NCBI GenBank assembly: GCA_015063285.1
Contig: SUST01000004.1
Span: forward strand, 62,001-126,000
Source: Thermoplasmata archaeon
GTDB taxonomy: Archaea > Thermoplasmatota > Thermoplasmata > Methanomassiliicoccales > Methanomethylophilaceae
DNA: 64,000 nucleotides
Reading direction: 5' to 3'
A program made the position numbers and the translations under genes. Below are positions 1 through 9,002 of the stretch, one piece after another (the first letter of the stretch is position 1; every line of letters starts with the position of its first letter). Below the pieces are notes generated by a model. It was not told where the DNA came from, did no database searches, and saw only the letters and a list, made by a program, of their open reading frames with translations.

Positions 1-2
1 GG

Positions 3-881
3 GAAACAGCACGCAGTCTCGAGCAGCAGATTGCGGACAAGCAGATCGAGGGAATGATGAGATACCAGCTCTTCCACAACGAGGGAGAGGCCGTCGGACT
101 CATCAACGGACTTGCAGTCCTGTCCAACGGCAACTCATCGGAGATGTCCGGTATGGTCATGCCGCTGGCGGCCGAAGTCACACCCGCACAGAGCAAGAAG
201 GGCGGAAAGATCATCGCCACCGGACAGCTCGGAAAGATTGCACAGGAAGCAGTCGACAACATCTCTGCTGTCATCAAGAAGTACACGCTCACAGACCTGT
301 CCGCACTGGACATACACCTGGAGTACGTTGCGGCATACAACGGAGTCGACGGAGACAGTGCATCCATCACCATGGCGACCGTCATCATATCTGCTCTGGA
401 GAACATTCCCATCCGTCAGGATCTGGCGATGACCGGTTCCCTGAACGTCAGGGGTGTCGTTATGCCCATAGGCGGTGTAACCGCCAAGTTGGAGGCAGCT
501 GCGAACTCAGGCATCAAGATGGCACTCATCCCCATGGAGAACGAGAAGGATGTTATGATCGACAGGAAGTACTACGACATGATGGAGATCTACACCGTGG
601 AGACCCTCCGCGATGTGTTCGAGTATGCATTCGTGGATTGCCCTGCCAAGCAGAAGTATCTCGATGCTCTGCTCCCGCTGAACCCTAACGGTGTATCCAC
701 CGCCAAGAGGGTACCGATCCCCGAGAAGTACAAGAAGGATCAGGTCCAAGAGGAAGCTCCAGCCGTTGAGGCGCCCGAGGTCGAGACTCCTGCAGTCGAT
801 GCACCCAAGGAAGACCTTATCGAGTCTCCGAAGGACCCTGAAGAGGTAGTCGTCGAGGTAGCGGTCGAGTCCGAGGACTGA
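3..881 (+). CDS. lonB: Archaeal Lon protease (LonB), C-terminal part, 5' end outside window
   Basis: ATP-dependent membrane-associated protease of archaea; only the proteolytic part and tail are in the window, because the frame is open to the left edge. The catalytic Ser-Lys dyad of the Lon family is visible: serine in 'GDSASITMA' and lysine in 'GGVTAKLEAA'. The preceding block 'GEAVGLINGLAVL' is the usual start of the Lon protease domain. After the domain there is a tail of about 50 residues rich in Pro, Glu, Val and Ala (from about base 735), probably disordered and not needed for catalysis. The stop is TGA. The gene runs ahead of hisB with a separate promoter between them. Confidence 0.93.
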   Translation, partial: ETARSLEQQIADKQIEGMMRYQLFHNEGEAVGLINGLAVLSNGNSSEMSGMVMPLAAEVTPAQSKKGGKIIATGQLGKIAQEAVDNISAVIKKYTLTDLSALDIHLEYVAAYNGVDGDSASITMATVIISALENIPIRQDLAMTGSLNVRGVVMPIGGVTAKLEAAANSGIKMALIPMENEKDVMIDRKYYDMMEIYTVETLRDVFEYAFVDCPAKQKYLDALLPLNPNGVSTAKRVPIPEKYKKDQVQEEAPAVEAPEVETPAVDAPKEDLIESPKDPEEVVVEVAVESED

Positions 882-935
882 TCAGGCAGACGGGTCCGAA
901 CGGACCTGCTGCCTACCCAAACATCTTCCTTTTCT

Positions 936-952
936 CTCCATATTTATTATTA
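936..952 (+). promoter_or_regulatory. TATA-rich promoter of the his operon
   Basis: An AT-rich stretch reading 'ccatatttattattatc' lies about 30-40 bases before the ATG at 981. It is the only TATA-like block in the lonB-hisB gap and supports the short hisB start. Confidence 0.5.
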
Positions 953-980
953 TCACGTGTGCGATACTAAGCGTGATAAC

Positions 981-1529
981 ATGGCCGGTAGGGTAGCTAA
1001 GATAAAGCGTGAGACCAGGGAGACCTGCGTCTCCGTTGAACTCAATCTGGACGGTAATGGCAAATTCGAGGTCGACTGCGATCTCCAGTTCCTCAAGCAC
1101 ATGGTCGAGACTCTGGCAAGGTATGCTGAGTTCGATATAAAGATGACCGCAACGGGGGACAACGACCACCACCTGATCGAGGATGTAGCTATCACGCTCG
1201 GGAAAGCAGTCAGGGACGCTCTTGGGGACAAGCCTATAGAGAGGATGGCGACAGCAACTGTGGTCATGGATGATGCCATGGTTATGACATCGCTGGACCT
1301 CGTCGACAGGCCTTACTGCGAAGCAGACTGTCCTGATCCGCTGTACGTCCACTTTTTCAGGAGTTTTGCGATGACAGCCGGCATAACCCTGCACATACTG
1401 GTCATCCGTGGATTCGACGAGCACCACATAATCGAGGCCGGATTCAAGTCCATGGGAAAGGCCCTGAAGGACGCCGTAGTAGTCAGGAAGCAGACCCTCA
1501 GCAACAAAGGGTCGGTAAAGATGGAGTGA
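981..1529 (+). CDS. hisB: Imidazoleglycerol-phosphate dehydratase
   Basis: Histidine biosynthesis, dehydration of imidazoleglycerol phosphate to imidazoleacetol phosphate. The 182-residue product has both manganese-binding His-rich motifs of the family, '[10 protein letters not shown]' and '[17 protein letters not shown]', and no phosphatase domain, so it is the single-function form. A GTG 24 bases further upstream would add eight residues, but '[12 protein letters not shown]' matches the usual start of the family, so the ATG at 981 is chosen. It is the first gene of hisB-hisF-hisIE-PHP, with four bases to hisF. Confidence 0.93.
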   Translation: MAGRVAKIKRETRETCVSVELNLDGNGKFEVDCDLQFLKHMVETLARYAEFDIKMTATGDNDHHLIEDVAITLGKAVRDALGDKPIERMATATVVMDDAMVMTSLDLVDRPYCEADCPDPLYVHFFRSFAMTAGITLHILVIRGFDEHHIIEAGFKSMGKALKDAVVVRKQTLSNKGSVKME

Positions 1530-1533
1530 TCCG

Positions 1534-2286
1534 ATGCTGACGAAGAGGATCATACCCTGCCTCGACATGAGAGGCGGAAAGGTAGTGAAGGGAATCAACT
1601 TCAAGAACATCAAAGAGGTCGGCGACCCTCCCACCATGGCCATGGATTACGAGGCCCAGGGTGCCGATGAGATCACGTTCCTGGACATCTCCGCATCGCA
1701 GGAGGAGAGGGCCACGATGCTCGATGTGGTCACGAAGACTGCCGAGGGACTCAATGTGCCCCTCTGCGTGGGAGGAGGAATCAGGTCCGTACAGGATGTC
1801 AGGAACACCCTCAATGCAGGTGCGGACAAGGTGTCCATCAACTCTGCTGCGGTTCAGAATCCGGAGATTATCACGGAATGCTCCAACGCATTCGGATGCC
1901 AGTGCATTGTCGTCGCCATCGACGGAAAGTGGAAGGACGACCATTACGAAGTGGTCACTCATGGAGGGACCAGATTCACAGGGATCGATGCCATCGAGTG
2001 GGCACAGAAGGTCGAGGATCTCGGGGCCGGAGAGATACTGTTCACATCCATGGATGCGGACGGTGTCAAGACAGGATACGATATCAAGCCGACAGCCCTG
2101 ATCTCCGATGCAGTCAGCATACCTGTCATAGCCTCGGGAGGATGCGGTTCCAAGGAACACATCCTGGAGGTATTCCAGCAGACCAATGCAGCAGCGGCAC
2201 TGGCAGCGTCGATATTCCATTACAAGGAGTACACCGTGGGGGAAGTGAAGGAATTCCTCAGAGACAACGGAGTGTGTGTAAGATGA
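1534..2286 (+). CDS. hisF: Imidazole glycerol phosphate synthase, cyclase subunit
   Basis: Cyclase subunit that, with HisH (not in this window), converts PRFAR to imidazoleglycerol phosphate and AICAR. 250 residues, the normal length. It starts with '[15 protein letters not shown]', which contains the catalytic Asp of the first strand, and carries the phosphate-binding loops 'CVGGGIRS' and '[12 protein letters not shown]' of a (beta/alpha)8 barrel. Its TGA overlaps the ATG of hisIE by four bases (ATGA), so the two are translationally coupled. Confidence 0.96.
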   Translation: MLTKRIIPCLDMRGGKVVKGINFKNIKEVGDPPTMAMDYEAQGADEITFLDISASQEERATMLDVVTKTAEGLNVPLCVGGGIRSVQDVRNTLNAGADKVSINSAAVQNPEIITECSNAFGCQCIVVAIDGKWKDDHYEVVTHGGTRFTGIDAIEWAQKVEDLGAGEILFTSMDADGVKTGYDIKPTALISDAVSIPVIASGGCGSKEHILEVFQQTNAAAALAASIFHYKEYTVGEVKEFLRDNGVCVR

Positions 2287-2885
2287 CCGAACTCAAATAC
2301 GACGACAAAGGGCTCATTCCGGTGGTCGTTCAGGATTGGCTTACGAACGAGGTGCTGATGGTCGCATGGTCGAATGCCGAGGCCGTAGAGCTGATGAAGA
2401 GCACAGGTTACACGCACTTCTGGTCCAGAAGCAGACAGAAGATGTGGAAGAAGGGCGAGGAGTCCGGACACGTCCAGAAGATCAAATCCATACAGACCGA
2501 CTGTGATGGGGACACCCTCTTGGTGAGGGTGGAACAGACAGGCGTCGCATGTCATCTTGGAAAGCCTTCATGCTTCGATGAGGTCATCTACGGAGAGACC
2601 GATGAGACCATGGCAATACTCCCTGATCTCAAACGCGTCATCGAGGACAGGCACCAGAACCCATCGGACGAGAGCTACACATGCAAGCTCTTCAACGATG
2701 AGACCCGCATGTGCAAGAAGGTCATAGAAGAGGCGGGCGAGTTCGCACTGGCCATCAAGGATAAGGACACCGATGAGATGGCATGGGAGCTGGCGGATCT
2801 GATCTACCACACCATGGTGGCCATCGAGAAGACGGGACTTCCGATGTCCGAAGTCTACAAGAAGCTGAAGGAGAGGGCAGAATGA
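2283..2885 (+). CDS. hisIE: Bifunctional phosphoribosyl-AMP cyclohydrolase / phosphoribosyl-ATP pyrophosphatase
   Basis: Catalyses steps two and three of histidine biosynthesis. Residues 1 to about 105 are the HisI cyclohydrolase, with zinc-ligand cysteines in '[13 protein letters not shown]'. Residues about 110 to 200 are the HisE pyrophosphatase, with the helical motif '[15 protein letters not shown]' and '[11 protein letters not shown]'. 200 residues is normal for the fused form. The start is set by the ATGA overlap with hisF; longer readings upstream would run through hisF in another frame. The end overlaps the next gene by four bases. Confidence 0.95.
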   Translation: MTELKYDDKGLIPVVVQDWLTNEVLMVAWSNAEAVELMKSTGYTHFWSRSRQKMWKKGEESGHVQKIKSIQTDCDGDTLLVRVEQTGVACHLGKPSCFDEVIYGETDETMAILPDLKRVIEDRHQNPSDESYTCKLFNDETRMCKKVIEEAGEFALAIKDKDTDEMAWELADLIYHTMVAIEKTGLPMSEVYKKLKERAE

Positions 2886-3532
2886 GCAGAGCAGACCTTC
2901 ACACACATACCGTTTACAGCGACGGGGAACTGATCCCGGCAGAGCTCGTACGCAGGGCAATGGTCAAGGGTCACGATCTCATCGCCATAACCGATCATGT
3001 GGACATGACCAATGTCGAATGGGTGGTCACCAACATGGTCAAGGCGATAGACCTCTGCGAGGATTACATCAAGGTCATCCCCGGAGTGGAGATCACGCAT
3101 GTCCCTCCGAGGCAGATCGACAAGGTCGCAAAGATGGCAAGGAAATACGGTGCTGAATGGATCGTCGTCCACGGCGAGACAGTGACGGAGCCTGTAATGC
3201 CCGGTACGAATCGTGCATCGGTGGAGAACCCCGAGATAGACATTCTCGCCCATCCCGGTTTCATCACCTTGGAAGAGGCACAGCTCGCAAAGGACAACGA
3301 TGTCATCCTGGAAGTCACCGGAAGGGCCGGTCACAACATCACCAACGGACACGTGGTCAACATGGCCAGGGAGGCAGGTGCGATGATGGTCATCGATTCC
3401 GATACCCACCAGCCCGAGAACCTCATGAGCGAAGAAGAGGCCATGGTGGTAGCCCTAGGTGCGGGTCTGACCAAGGCCGAGGCCGACAAGGCACTCCATG
3501 TCACACCCTATGAGATGACCAGGCATCTATGA
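2882..3532 (+). CDS. PHP-domain phosphatase, probable histidinol-phosphatase
   Basis: A 216-residue PHP-superfamily metallohydrolase. It opens with the metal-binding motif 'RADLHTHTVYSDGEL' and has the further ligands 'AITDHVDMT', 'PGVEITHV', 'VHGET' and 'IDSDTH'. It is the last gene of the his operon and is coupled to hisIE by a four-base overlap. Genes of this kind in archaeal his operons are the natural candidate for histidinol-phosphatase, since no HAD-type HisB-N or HisN is present here. That role is inferred from context. The distantly related tRNA- or RNA-active PHP enzymes are an alternative. Confidence 0.8.
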   Translation: MSRADLHTHTVYSDGELIPAELVRRAMVKGHDLIAITDHVDMTNVEWVVTNMVKAIDLCEDYIKVIPGVEITHVPPRQIDKVAKMARKYGAEWIVVHGETVTEPVMPGTNRASVENPEIDILAHPGFITLEEAQLAKDNDVILEVTGRAGHNITNGHVVNMAREAGAMMVIDSDTHQPENLMSEEEAMVVALGAGLTKAEADKALHVTPYEMTRHL

Positions 3533-3587
3533 TGTGCCAGATTCCAACTTACGTTCATTCTAAATATGAGCACGAGTATGAAAGTTC

Positions 3588-4370
3588 ATGCCTGAGATAG
3601 CAATCATAGGCGGAACGGGTATCTACAACCCCGACACATTCGAACTGATCGACAAGGTCTATCCCGATACTCCGTACGGCAAACCGTCTGATGAGATCCT
3701 CATCGGAAAGATCGCAGGCGTGGAAGTGGCTTTCCTTCACCGTCACGGTACAACGATCCCGTACCCTCCGTCATCGGTACCTTACAGGGCAAACATGTAT
3801 GCTCTGAAGGAATTGGGATGCAAATATGTGATTTCAGCCTGTGCTGTCGGTTCTCTCCAGAGAAAGTTCGCCTCCGGAGATCTGGTCATAGTGGACCAGT
3901 TCGTCGATTTCACAAAGAAGCGTGACTACACGTATTTCAACGACTCCATCACGCACATCGCCATACCAGATCCGTTCTGCAGCTACCTAAATGCTGTCTT
4001 CGCAGAGACTGCAAAGAAACTCGGTATCAAGTATCACAACGGAGGGACATACGTTTGCATCGAAGGCCCCAGGTTCTCCACCAGGGCAGAGAGCAGAATG
4101 TTCAGGCAGTTCGGAGACATCATCGGTATGACCGTGGTCCCCGAATGTCAGCTGGCCAGGGAGCTCGGAATGTGCTACTGCAGCCTTGCGACTATCACTG
4201 ATTACGATGCATGGAAGGAGGAGGCAGTCGACATCGAGATGGTCAAGAAGACCATGGCTTCATGTCTGGACAAGGTCCTGAGGCTCCTCGAGGCAGGACT
4301 CCCCAAGATCAAATCCGACGGATGTTCCGAATGCATCCAGGCCGCTATCGGTTGCGGCGCATTGAAATGA
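3588..4370 (+). CDS. mtnP: S-methyl-5'-thioadenosine phosphorylase family (MTAP/PNP)
   Basis: Purine nucleoside phosphorylase of the MTAP branch, which cleaves methylthioadenosine (or a related nucleoside) with phosphate. 260 residues. Motifs: 'IIGGTGIYNPD' at the N-terminus, phosphate-site 'LHRHGTTIPYPPSSVPYRAN', 'CIEGPRFSTRAES', and purine site 'ATITDYDAW'. The two Asp of 'TDYD' are what MTAP enzymes use to bind a 6-aminopurine, so adenine nucleosides are favoured over inosine. Followed by a strong terminator. Confidence 0.9.
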   Translation: MPEIAIIGGTGIYNPDTFELIDKVYPDTPYGKPSDEILIGKIAGVEVAFLHRHGTTIPYPPSSVPYRANMYALKELGCKYVISACAVGSLQRKFASGDLVIVDQFVDFTKKRDYTYFNDSITHIAIPDPFCSYLNAVFAETAKKLGIKYHNGGTYVCIEGPRFSTRAESRMFRQFGDIIGMTVVPECQLARELGMCYCSLATITDYDAWKEEAVDIEMVKKTMASCLDKVLRLLEAGLPKIKSDGCSECIQAAIGCGALK

Positions 4371-4375
4371 TCTAT

Positions 4376-4404
4376 CCGGGGCCAGTCCCCGGTATTCTTT
4401 TTAT
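4376..4404 (+). terminator. Hairpin terminator after mtnP
   Basis: Stem CCGGGG/CCCCGG with a five-base loop, followed by a T-rich run ('tattctttttatt'). It lies six bases after the mtnP stop. Confidence 0.75.
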
Positions 4405-4468
4405 TAATCTACTTTTTTCGAATTGACTATCAAATCTGTTAATTACCTGTTATAAAATAACCGCAATT

Positions 4469-5884
4469 ATGGCAGAGAAGAAGTCCAAAGGACAGAAACT
4501 TTCCGAAGAATTGCTTTACAACCCAAAGAACATCGGGGAGAGGGACAACAAGTTCCTCGAAGAGGCCAACAAGTTCTGTGAGGGCTACAAGAAGTTCCTC
4601 ATGAACAAGACCGAGCGCGAGGCAGTCGCATACGCGATCCCCATTCTGAAGAAGCACAAGTATTCGGAGTACGTTCCCGGCAAGAAATACAAGGCCGGCG
4701 ACAAATTCTACATGTGCAACCGCGGTAAGAATCTGATCATGTGCACGAAGGGAAAGAAACCCATCTCTGATGGTATCCGTGTTTCCGTCGCTCATGTGGA
4801 CAGTCCGAGACTGGACTTCAAGCCCCACCCGCTCTTTGAAGAGGGCGAGATGGTATACTTCAAAACCCACTATTACGGAGGAATTAAGAAGTATCAATGG
4901 ACCACCATCCCTCTTTCCATCCGCGGAGTCGTCATGCTCAAGGACGGTACCAAGGTCGACATCAATGTCGGTGAGGACGAGTCCGAACCAGCATTCCTGA
5001 TCACCGATCTCCTCGTCCACCTGGCAAGGGACCAGATGCAGAAGACCGCATCCAAGGTCGTTGAAGGGGAGCAGCTCAACATCCTCATCGGATCCTGGCC
5101 GTTCGATGACGAGAAGGTATCTCAGAGATGCAAGCTAGCCATCATGCAGATACTCAATGAGAAATACGGAATCACCGAGGGAGACTTCGAGGCAGCTGAG
5201 CTATGCGCTGTCCCTGCATTCAAGCCCAGGGATATGGGATTCGACAGGTCGCTCATAGCGGCATACGGGCAGGATGACAGTTCATGTGCATACGCCCAGT
5301 TCATGGCCGAGCTCGACACCAAGAACCCCGAGTATACGACCATGACCATCTTCGCTGACAAGGAGGAGACTGGATCGGACGGAGTGACCGGAATGGCATC
5401 CTACTTCTTCAGGGACTTCGTCGAGGATCTGGCCCAGGCAGAGGGCTGTGAGGTCAGACATGTCATGAGGAACTCCTTCTGTCTCTCAGCAGACGTCGGA
5501 GCAGGATACGATCCCGCCTGGCCGGAGGTGTTCGAGAGGAACAACTGTGCCTTCATGAACTACGGTCCGATAATCGCCAAGTATGACGGAGCCGGAGGAA
5601 AGTACAGCACCAACGATGCATCTGCGGAACTGGTGAACTATCTACACAGGATCCTGAGGGATGCCGATGTCTGCTGGCAGATGGGAGAGCTCGGAAAGAT
5701 CGATGTCGGAGGCGGAGGAACCATCGCATCCTACATCTCGTTGAACAACATCGACACCATCGATATCGGTGTGCCGGTGCTGTCCATGCATGCTCCCGTA
5801 GAGGTCGTCGCCAAGGCAGACGAGTACATGCTGTACAAGGCTATCTACGCAGTCTACAACAGCAAGCTCCCTAAGGAGATCTGA
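4469..5884 (+). CDS. M18-family aspartyl aminopeptidase
   Basis: A 471-residue metallo-aminopeptidase that removes N-terminal (usually acidic) residues from peptides in the cytoplasm. The binuclear zinc ligands of family M18 can be seen: 'VAHVDSPRLD' (His), 'FADKEETGSDG' (catalytic Glu-Glu), 'SADVGAGYD' (Asp) and 'LSMHAPVEVV' near the C-terminus (His). Length fits the family. It stands alone between two terminators. Distinguishing aspartyl from general aminopeptidase activity is not possible from sequence alone. Confidence 0.9.
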   Translation: MAEKKSKGQKLSEELLYNPKNIGERDNKFLEEANKFCEGYKKFLMNKTEREAVAYAIPILKKHKYSEYVPGKKYKAGDKFYMCNRGKNLIMCTKGKKPISDGIRVSVAHVDSPRLDFKPHPLFEEGEMVYFKTHYYGGIKKYQWTTIPLSIRGVVMLKDGTKVDINVGEDESEPAFLITDLLVHLARDQMQKTASKVVEGEQLNILIGSWPFDDEKVSQRCKLAIMQILNEKYGITEGDFEAAELCAVPAFKPRDMGFDRSLIAAYGQDDSSCAYAQFMAELDTKNPEYTTMTIFADKEETGSDGVTGMASYFFRDFVEDLAQAEGCEVRHVMRNSFCLSADVGAGYDPAWPEVFERNNCAFMNYGPIIAKYDGAGGKYSTNDASAELVNYLHRILRDADVCWQMGELGKIDVGGGGTIASYISLNNIDTIDIGVPVLSMHAPVEVVAKADEYMLYKAIYAVYNSKLPKEI

Positions 5885-5895
5885 GAAACGTTTCA

Positions 5896-5918
5896 GGGGC
5901 TCCGGCCCCGGTTTTTTA
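5896..5918 (+). terminator. Hairpin terminator after the M18 aminopeptidase
   Basis: GGGGC-TCCG-GCCCC stem-loop followed by six T residues, 12 bases after the stop codon. Confidence 0.8.
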
Positions 5919-5932
5919 TTTGAGGACATCCG

Positions 5933-6655
5933 ATGGAACAGCAGCAGTTCTCCTTTGAGGATTACGTCCGTATGGCGGAACAGGGCCATCCAGATGCCAA
6001 ATACATCCTTGCTACCAAGTATCGTAACGGGGAGGGCGTGGAGATGGATAAGGCCAAGGCCGCCCAGCTGTACAGGGAATTGGCCGATCAAGGTGACTCC
6101 GATGCACAGTATGATCTCGCCTTCATGCTCGACAACGGAGAAGGTATCGAGCAGGACCGTGTCGAATCGGAGAAGTATTTCAAACTCTCAGCAGATCAAG
6201 GGGATTCAGACGCATGTCTCTGTTACGGAGGGATTCTTTTCGAGAGGGGAGAATACGCTGAGGCTGAGAAGTATTTCATGACCTCTGCCATGAAGGGCGA
6301 CGTCAAAGCGGAATACAACTTGGGCCTGCTTTACATCGGAAACTATTTTGGGGAACCTGACAGGGCAAAGGCATTCGAGTGGTTCGAGAGCGCAGCGGAC
6401 AAAGGGTTTGTGTATGCCGAGTCCATGCTCGGCTCGATATATCTCGAGGATAACGACCTTGTCAAAGCCGAGGAGTACTTCAGATATGCGGCCGATCAGG
6501 GAGAGCCTACCGCACAATATAATCTCGGTGCTCTCGGTCTCTCTGGACAGATAAAGATGGATTACAAGGAATCCGTCGAATGGCTCACAAAGGCGGCTCA
6601 GAACGGGATGCAGCAAGCGTATGAGCTGTTGATGAGACTCAACAATATGAATTGA
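5933..6655 (+). CDS. Sel1-repeat (tetratricopeptide-like) protein
   Basis: A 240-residue soluble protein made almost entirely of Sel1-like repeats of about 36 residues. Each carries the pattern Ala..Gly....Ala.Y.Lg..Y..G, for example 'AEQGHPDAKYILATKYRNG', 'ADQGDSDAQYDLAFMLDNG' and 'ADQGEPTAQYNLGAL'. I count about six repeats. There is no signal peptide or membrane segment. Such solenoids are protein-protein interaction scaffolds; no partner can be named. It sits between a terminator and a regulator gene with its own upstream AT-rich region. Confidence 0.85.
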   Translation: MEQQQFSFEDYVRMAEQGHPDAKYILATKYRNGEGVEMDKAKAAQLYRELADQGDSDAQYDLAFMLDNGEGIEQDRVESEKYFKLSADQGDSDACLCYGGILFERGEYAEAEKYFMTSAMKGDVKAEYNLGLLYIGNYFGEPDRAKAFEWFESAADKGFVYAESMLGSIYLEDNDLVKAEEYFRYAADQGEPTAQYNLGALGLSGQIKMDYKESVEWLTKAAQNGMQQAYELLMRLNNMN

Positions 6656-6711
6656 AGAGTCAAAAAATACTACAAATTTTTAACTTTATAATCTATTGAC
6701 CCGTTGATAGG

Positions 6712-8199
6712 ATGAGCGACATCGGCTACAGTTCCCAGTATGAGGTGTATCTAACTCAGAACAATGGTGTCCAGATCGTGACCAATGAATTGAGTTTGCA
6801 GATCCTCAAACAGATGCGTTTCAGGGAGATCTCCCCTTCGGAGATTGCTAACGCTTTCGGGATCTCGAAGTCAACTGTACAGGGCAACATAGGCAAGCTT
6901 CTGCGTGCCGGAATTGTTAGTCAAGAAGATCGTGTTAACGATGCACGCAGTACGGTATTCCGCCTGAATGCAGTGCTGATCTTCTGCAGCGATGCGGATG
7001 TGGAATGGCAACAGGATGCGAGATCCGCATCGATAGACCGCATCATAGCTAACGGCTTGTGCACAGTCAGAGAGGATCTGTCGCTATATGGGGTGTCGCT
7101 CACAGAGAGCGGGCTGAATGTTGTCCAGGGCCTTTTTGCAGTCGGTGAGGCAATCACGAAGGACGAAGGAGGACCCAACTGGTGGAAGAGGACGATCGAT
7201 TTCATGGAAGTGCAATGTGCGTCCCATGGAATCGAAACGACTGTGGAATATGAAAACGGGCTGAACCTTCAATTCACATCAAAAGGGGACAACATATCGG
7301 ACATTCCTTTGGTGGTCGTGCCTATGATCGGTGCAATCGTCGGTCACGCAAGGTCTTCGCTGGGATACAATCTTGCACACGAAATCAGTTTGAAGATCAC
7401 TGAAGCCGGCCGTAAGGTCGAGATGAGTGTTCCTGCCTTTGCAGGACAGGATTACCATTATGAATCATCCGAACGTATCATCAGTTCATACAAGGCTGAA
7501 CAGTCTTTTGCGATTTATTCCATCGATGGGAAGGCTACTCTGTTCCTCAATCCGACCATGATCAGTATTCTTGATAATCTGACGAATGACGATTACAGCC
7601 TGAACGGTCTGGAAGAGGTCATGGGGATTCCCAAGCCCACGATATATGCATCATTGATGAAACTGAGCAGTATGGGTGCGGTAGCCCTGGATCCCGATTC
7701 AGGAGTTCCCAAGAAGTATACTCTCTTGGCGGATCCTATTTTGTATACCGTTGAAACGAATAAACACGGTCGCAGGAAGCTCGATGATATCGTGAACAAG
7801 GCCAAGAGCGGTTCCATGGACTATTACACATCAGTGCTCGCATACTCCATGGAGACGATATCATGTATGGGGGTCCATTTCGACAAGATGTTCATCAGGG
7901 CAGGACGCAATGCGGCAATCACTGTCCTTGAGAAGATGCCTAACATCTCCCCTCAGGAATTCGTTGATTTGGCATGCACCATGGTGTCCTTGCCCGATAA
8001 AGCGAAGGTCGTGTCATATCTCCCGGTCAGCGTCAGAGTCACACTGGATAAGGATACCCTGTGGGATACTTGGCCCGGTGACTTTGTCATGGGATTCATC
8101 GCCGAAGGGCTTCGCCGTCTGATGGGTGACGGTTTCAAAATCCTGGTGGAGACATACCGTGCTGGAGAATCAAAACCGATCGCATCTCTGAAAGGATGA
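6712..8199 (+). CDS. Cytoplasmic double winged-helix regulator (HTH-sensor-HTH-sensor)
   Basis: A 495-residue protein without membrane segments. Residues about 20-85 form a winged helix ('ISPSEIANAFGISKSTVQGNIGKLLRAGIV'). A mixed alpha/beta region follows, then a second winged helix at about 270-345 ('YSLNGLEEVMGIPKPTIYASLMKLSSMGAV') and a second alpha/beta region to the end. The same order is found in the first 500 residues of the membrane protein at 17877-20321, so the two are probably paralogues. DNA binding is likely; the ligand is unknown. A TATA-like run ('tttttaactttataatc') stands about 30 bases before the ATG. Confidence 0.75.
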   Translation: MSDIGYSSQYEVYLTQNNGVQIVTNELSLQILKQMRFREISPSEIANAFGISKSTVQGNIGKLLRAGIVSQEDRVNDARSTVFRLNAVLIFCSDADVEWQQDARSASIDRIIANGLCTVREDLSLYGVSLTESGLNVVQGLFAVGEAITKDEGGPNWWKRTIDFMEVQCASHGIETTVEYENGLNLQFTSKGDNISDIPLVVVPMIGAIVGHARSSLGYNLAHEISLKITEAGRKVEMSVPAFAGQDYHYESSERIISSYKAEQSFAIYSIDGKATLFLNPTMISILDNLTNDDYSLNGLEEVMGIPKPTIYASLMKLSSMGAVALDPDSGVPKKYTLLADPILYTVETNKHGRRKLDDIVNKAKSGSMDYYTSVLAYSMETISCMGVHFDKMFIRAGRNAAITVLEKMPNISPQEFVDLACTMVSLPDKAKVVSYLPVSVRVTLDKDTLWDTWPGDFVMGFIAEGLRRLMGDGFKILVETYRAGESKPIASLKG

Positions 8200-8248
8200 C
8201 CTCTGCAATCGAGACAGATACGTTTCATTTGATGGAATCAGCTGATCT

Positions 8249-9001
8249 TCACTGTTCCTTGGTGCCCACGTAGATGTTGACGGCACCCATGGACTTCACA
8301 TAGAAGCGAGCGTCCTTGAAACCAGCCTTCTTGAAGATCGCGACCATGTCTTCTCCGTAAGGGAAACCTTCGATCGAGGTGGTCAGCCATTCGTATGGGG
8401 AGAATTTCCCGTCGATCTTCTTGCCGTTGTCGCGCTTGCGTCCGTAGGCCTTTACCCTCTTCATATACAGGTTGTATCCGATCTTTACGATCCTGTTCTT
8501 GGGTTTGGACAGTTCAGCGACTACGACCTTTCCTCCCGGTGCGAGAACCCTGTGCATCTCCGAAACGGCCTGGAGGATGTTGGTGACATTCCTGAGCATG
8601 TATCCTGACGTGACAAGGTTGACTGAATTATCGGGAAGGTCGAGTGCGAGAGCATCGCCTTCGCGCCAATCGATCTTGACAGGGAGATCCAATTCGGCCT
8701 CTTTTTTCTTGGCTAGCTCCAGCATCGCAGGTGTGATATCCACTCCTATGACGGTGGATCCGGGACCAGCGGTCCTTGCGACATGGAACGCGATCTCTCC
8801 GGTTCCGGTACCGACATCGAGGCAGGTCTTTCCTTTGATGTCCCCTGCCTTCTTCATCATGAACTTATGCCATCCCTGCACCATGTGCATGGACATGACC
8901 TCGTTCATGTCGTCATAGTATTCTGCGATCTCGGTGAAGGCGTCCTTTACGAACTCCTCCTTTCCCTCGAACTGGTTGCCGGTCTTAAGATCCTCTGTCA
9001 T
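8249..9001 (-). CDS. UbiE/MenG-type SAM-dependent methyltransferase
   Basis: A 250-residue class I methyltransferase of the UbiE/MenG family. Motif I is 'TCLDVGTGTGEIAFHVA'; the UbiE hallmarks 'VTSGYMLRNVTN' and 'MHRVLAPGGKVVVAELSKP' follow. In bacteria such enzymes C-methylate prenylated quinone precursors. Here the gene follows a UbiA-type prenyltransferase gene with a single base between stop and start, so both probably act on one prenylated ring compound. Whether the product is a quinone, a methanophenazine-like carrier or something else cannot be told from sequence. Confidence 0.88.
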   Translation of the reverse strand: MTEDLKTGNQFEGKEEFVKDAFTEIAEYYDDMNEVMSMHMVQGWHKFMMKKAGDIKGKTCLDVGTGTGEIAFHVARTAGPGSTVIGVDITPAMLELAKKKEAELDLPVKIDWREGDALALDLPDNSVNLVTSGYMLRNVTNILQAVSEMHRVLAPGGKVVVAELSKPKNRIVKIGYNLYMKRVKAYGRKRDNGKKIDGKFSPYEWLTTSIEGFPYGEDMVAIFKKAGFKDARFYVKSMGAVNIYVGTKEQ

Positions 9002-9002
9002 T

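Noticed and set aside
882-2220. Long minus-strand open frames opposite hisB and hisF
   Set aside because: They are shadows of clear histidine genes, with no promoter and no recognisable family.
4439-5020. 193-residue minus-strand frame opposite the M18 aminopeptidase
   Set aside because: It overlaps conserved metal-binding motifs of the enzyme and has no features of its own.
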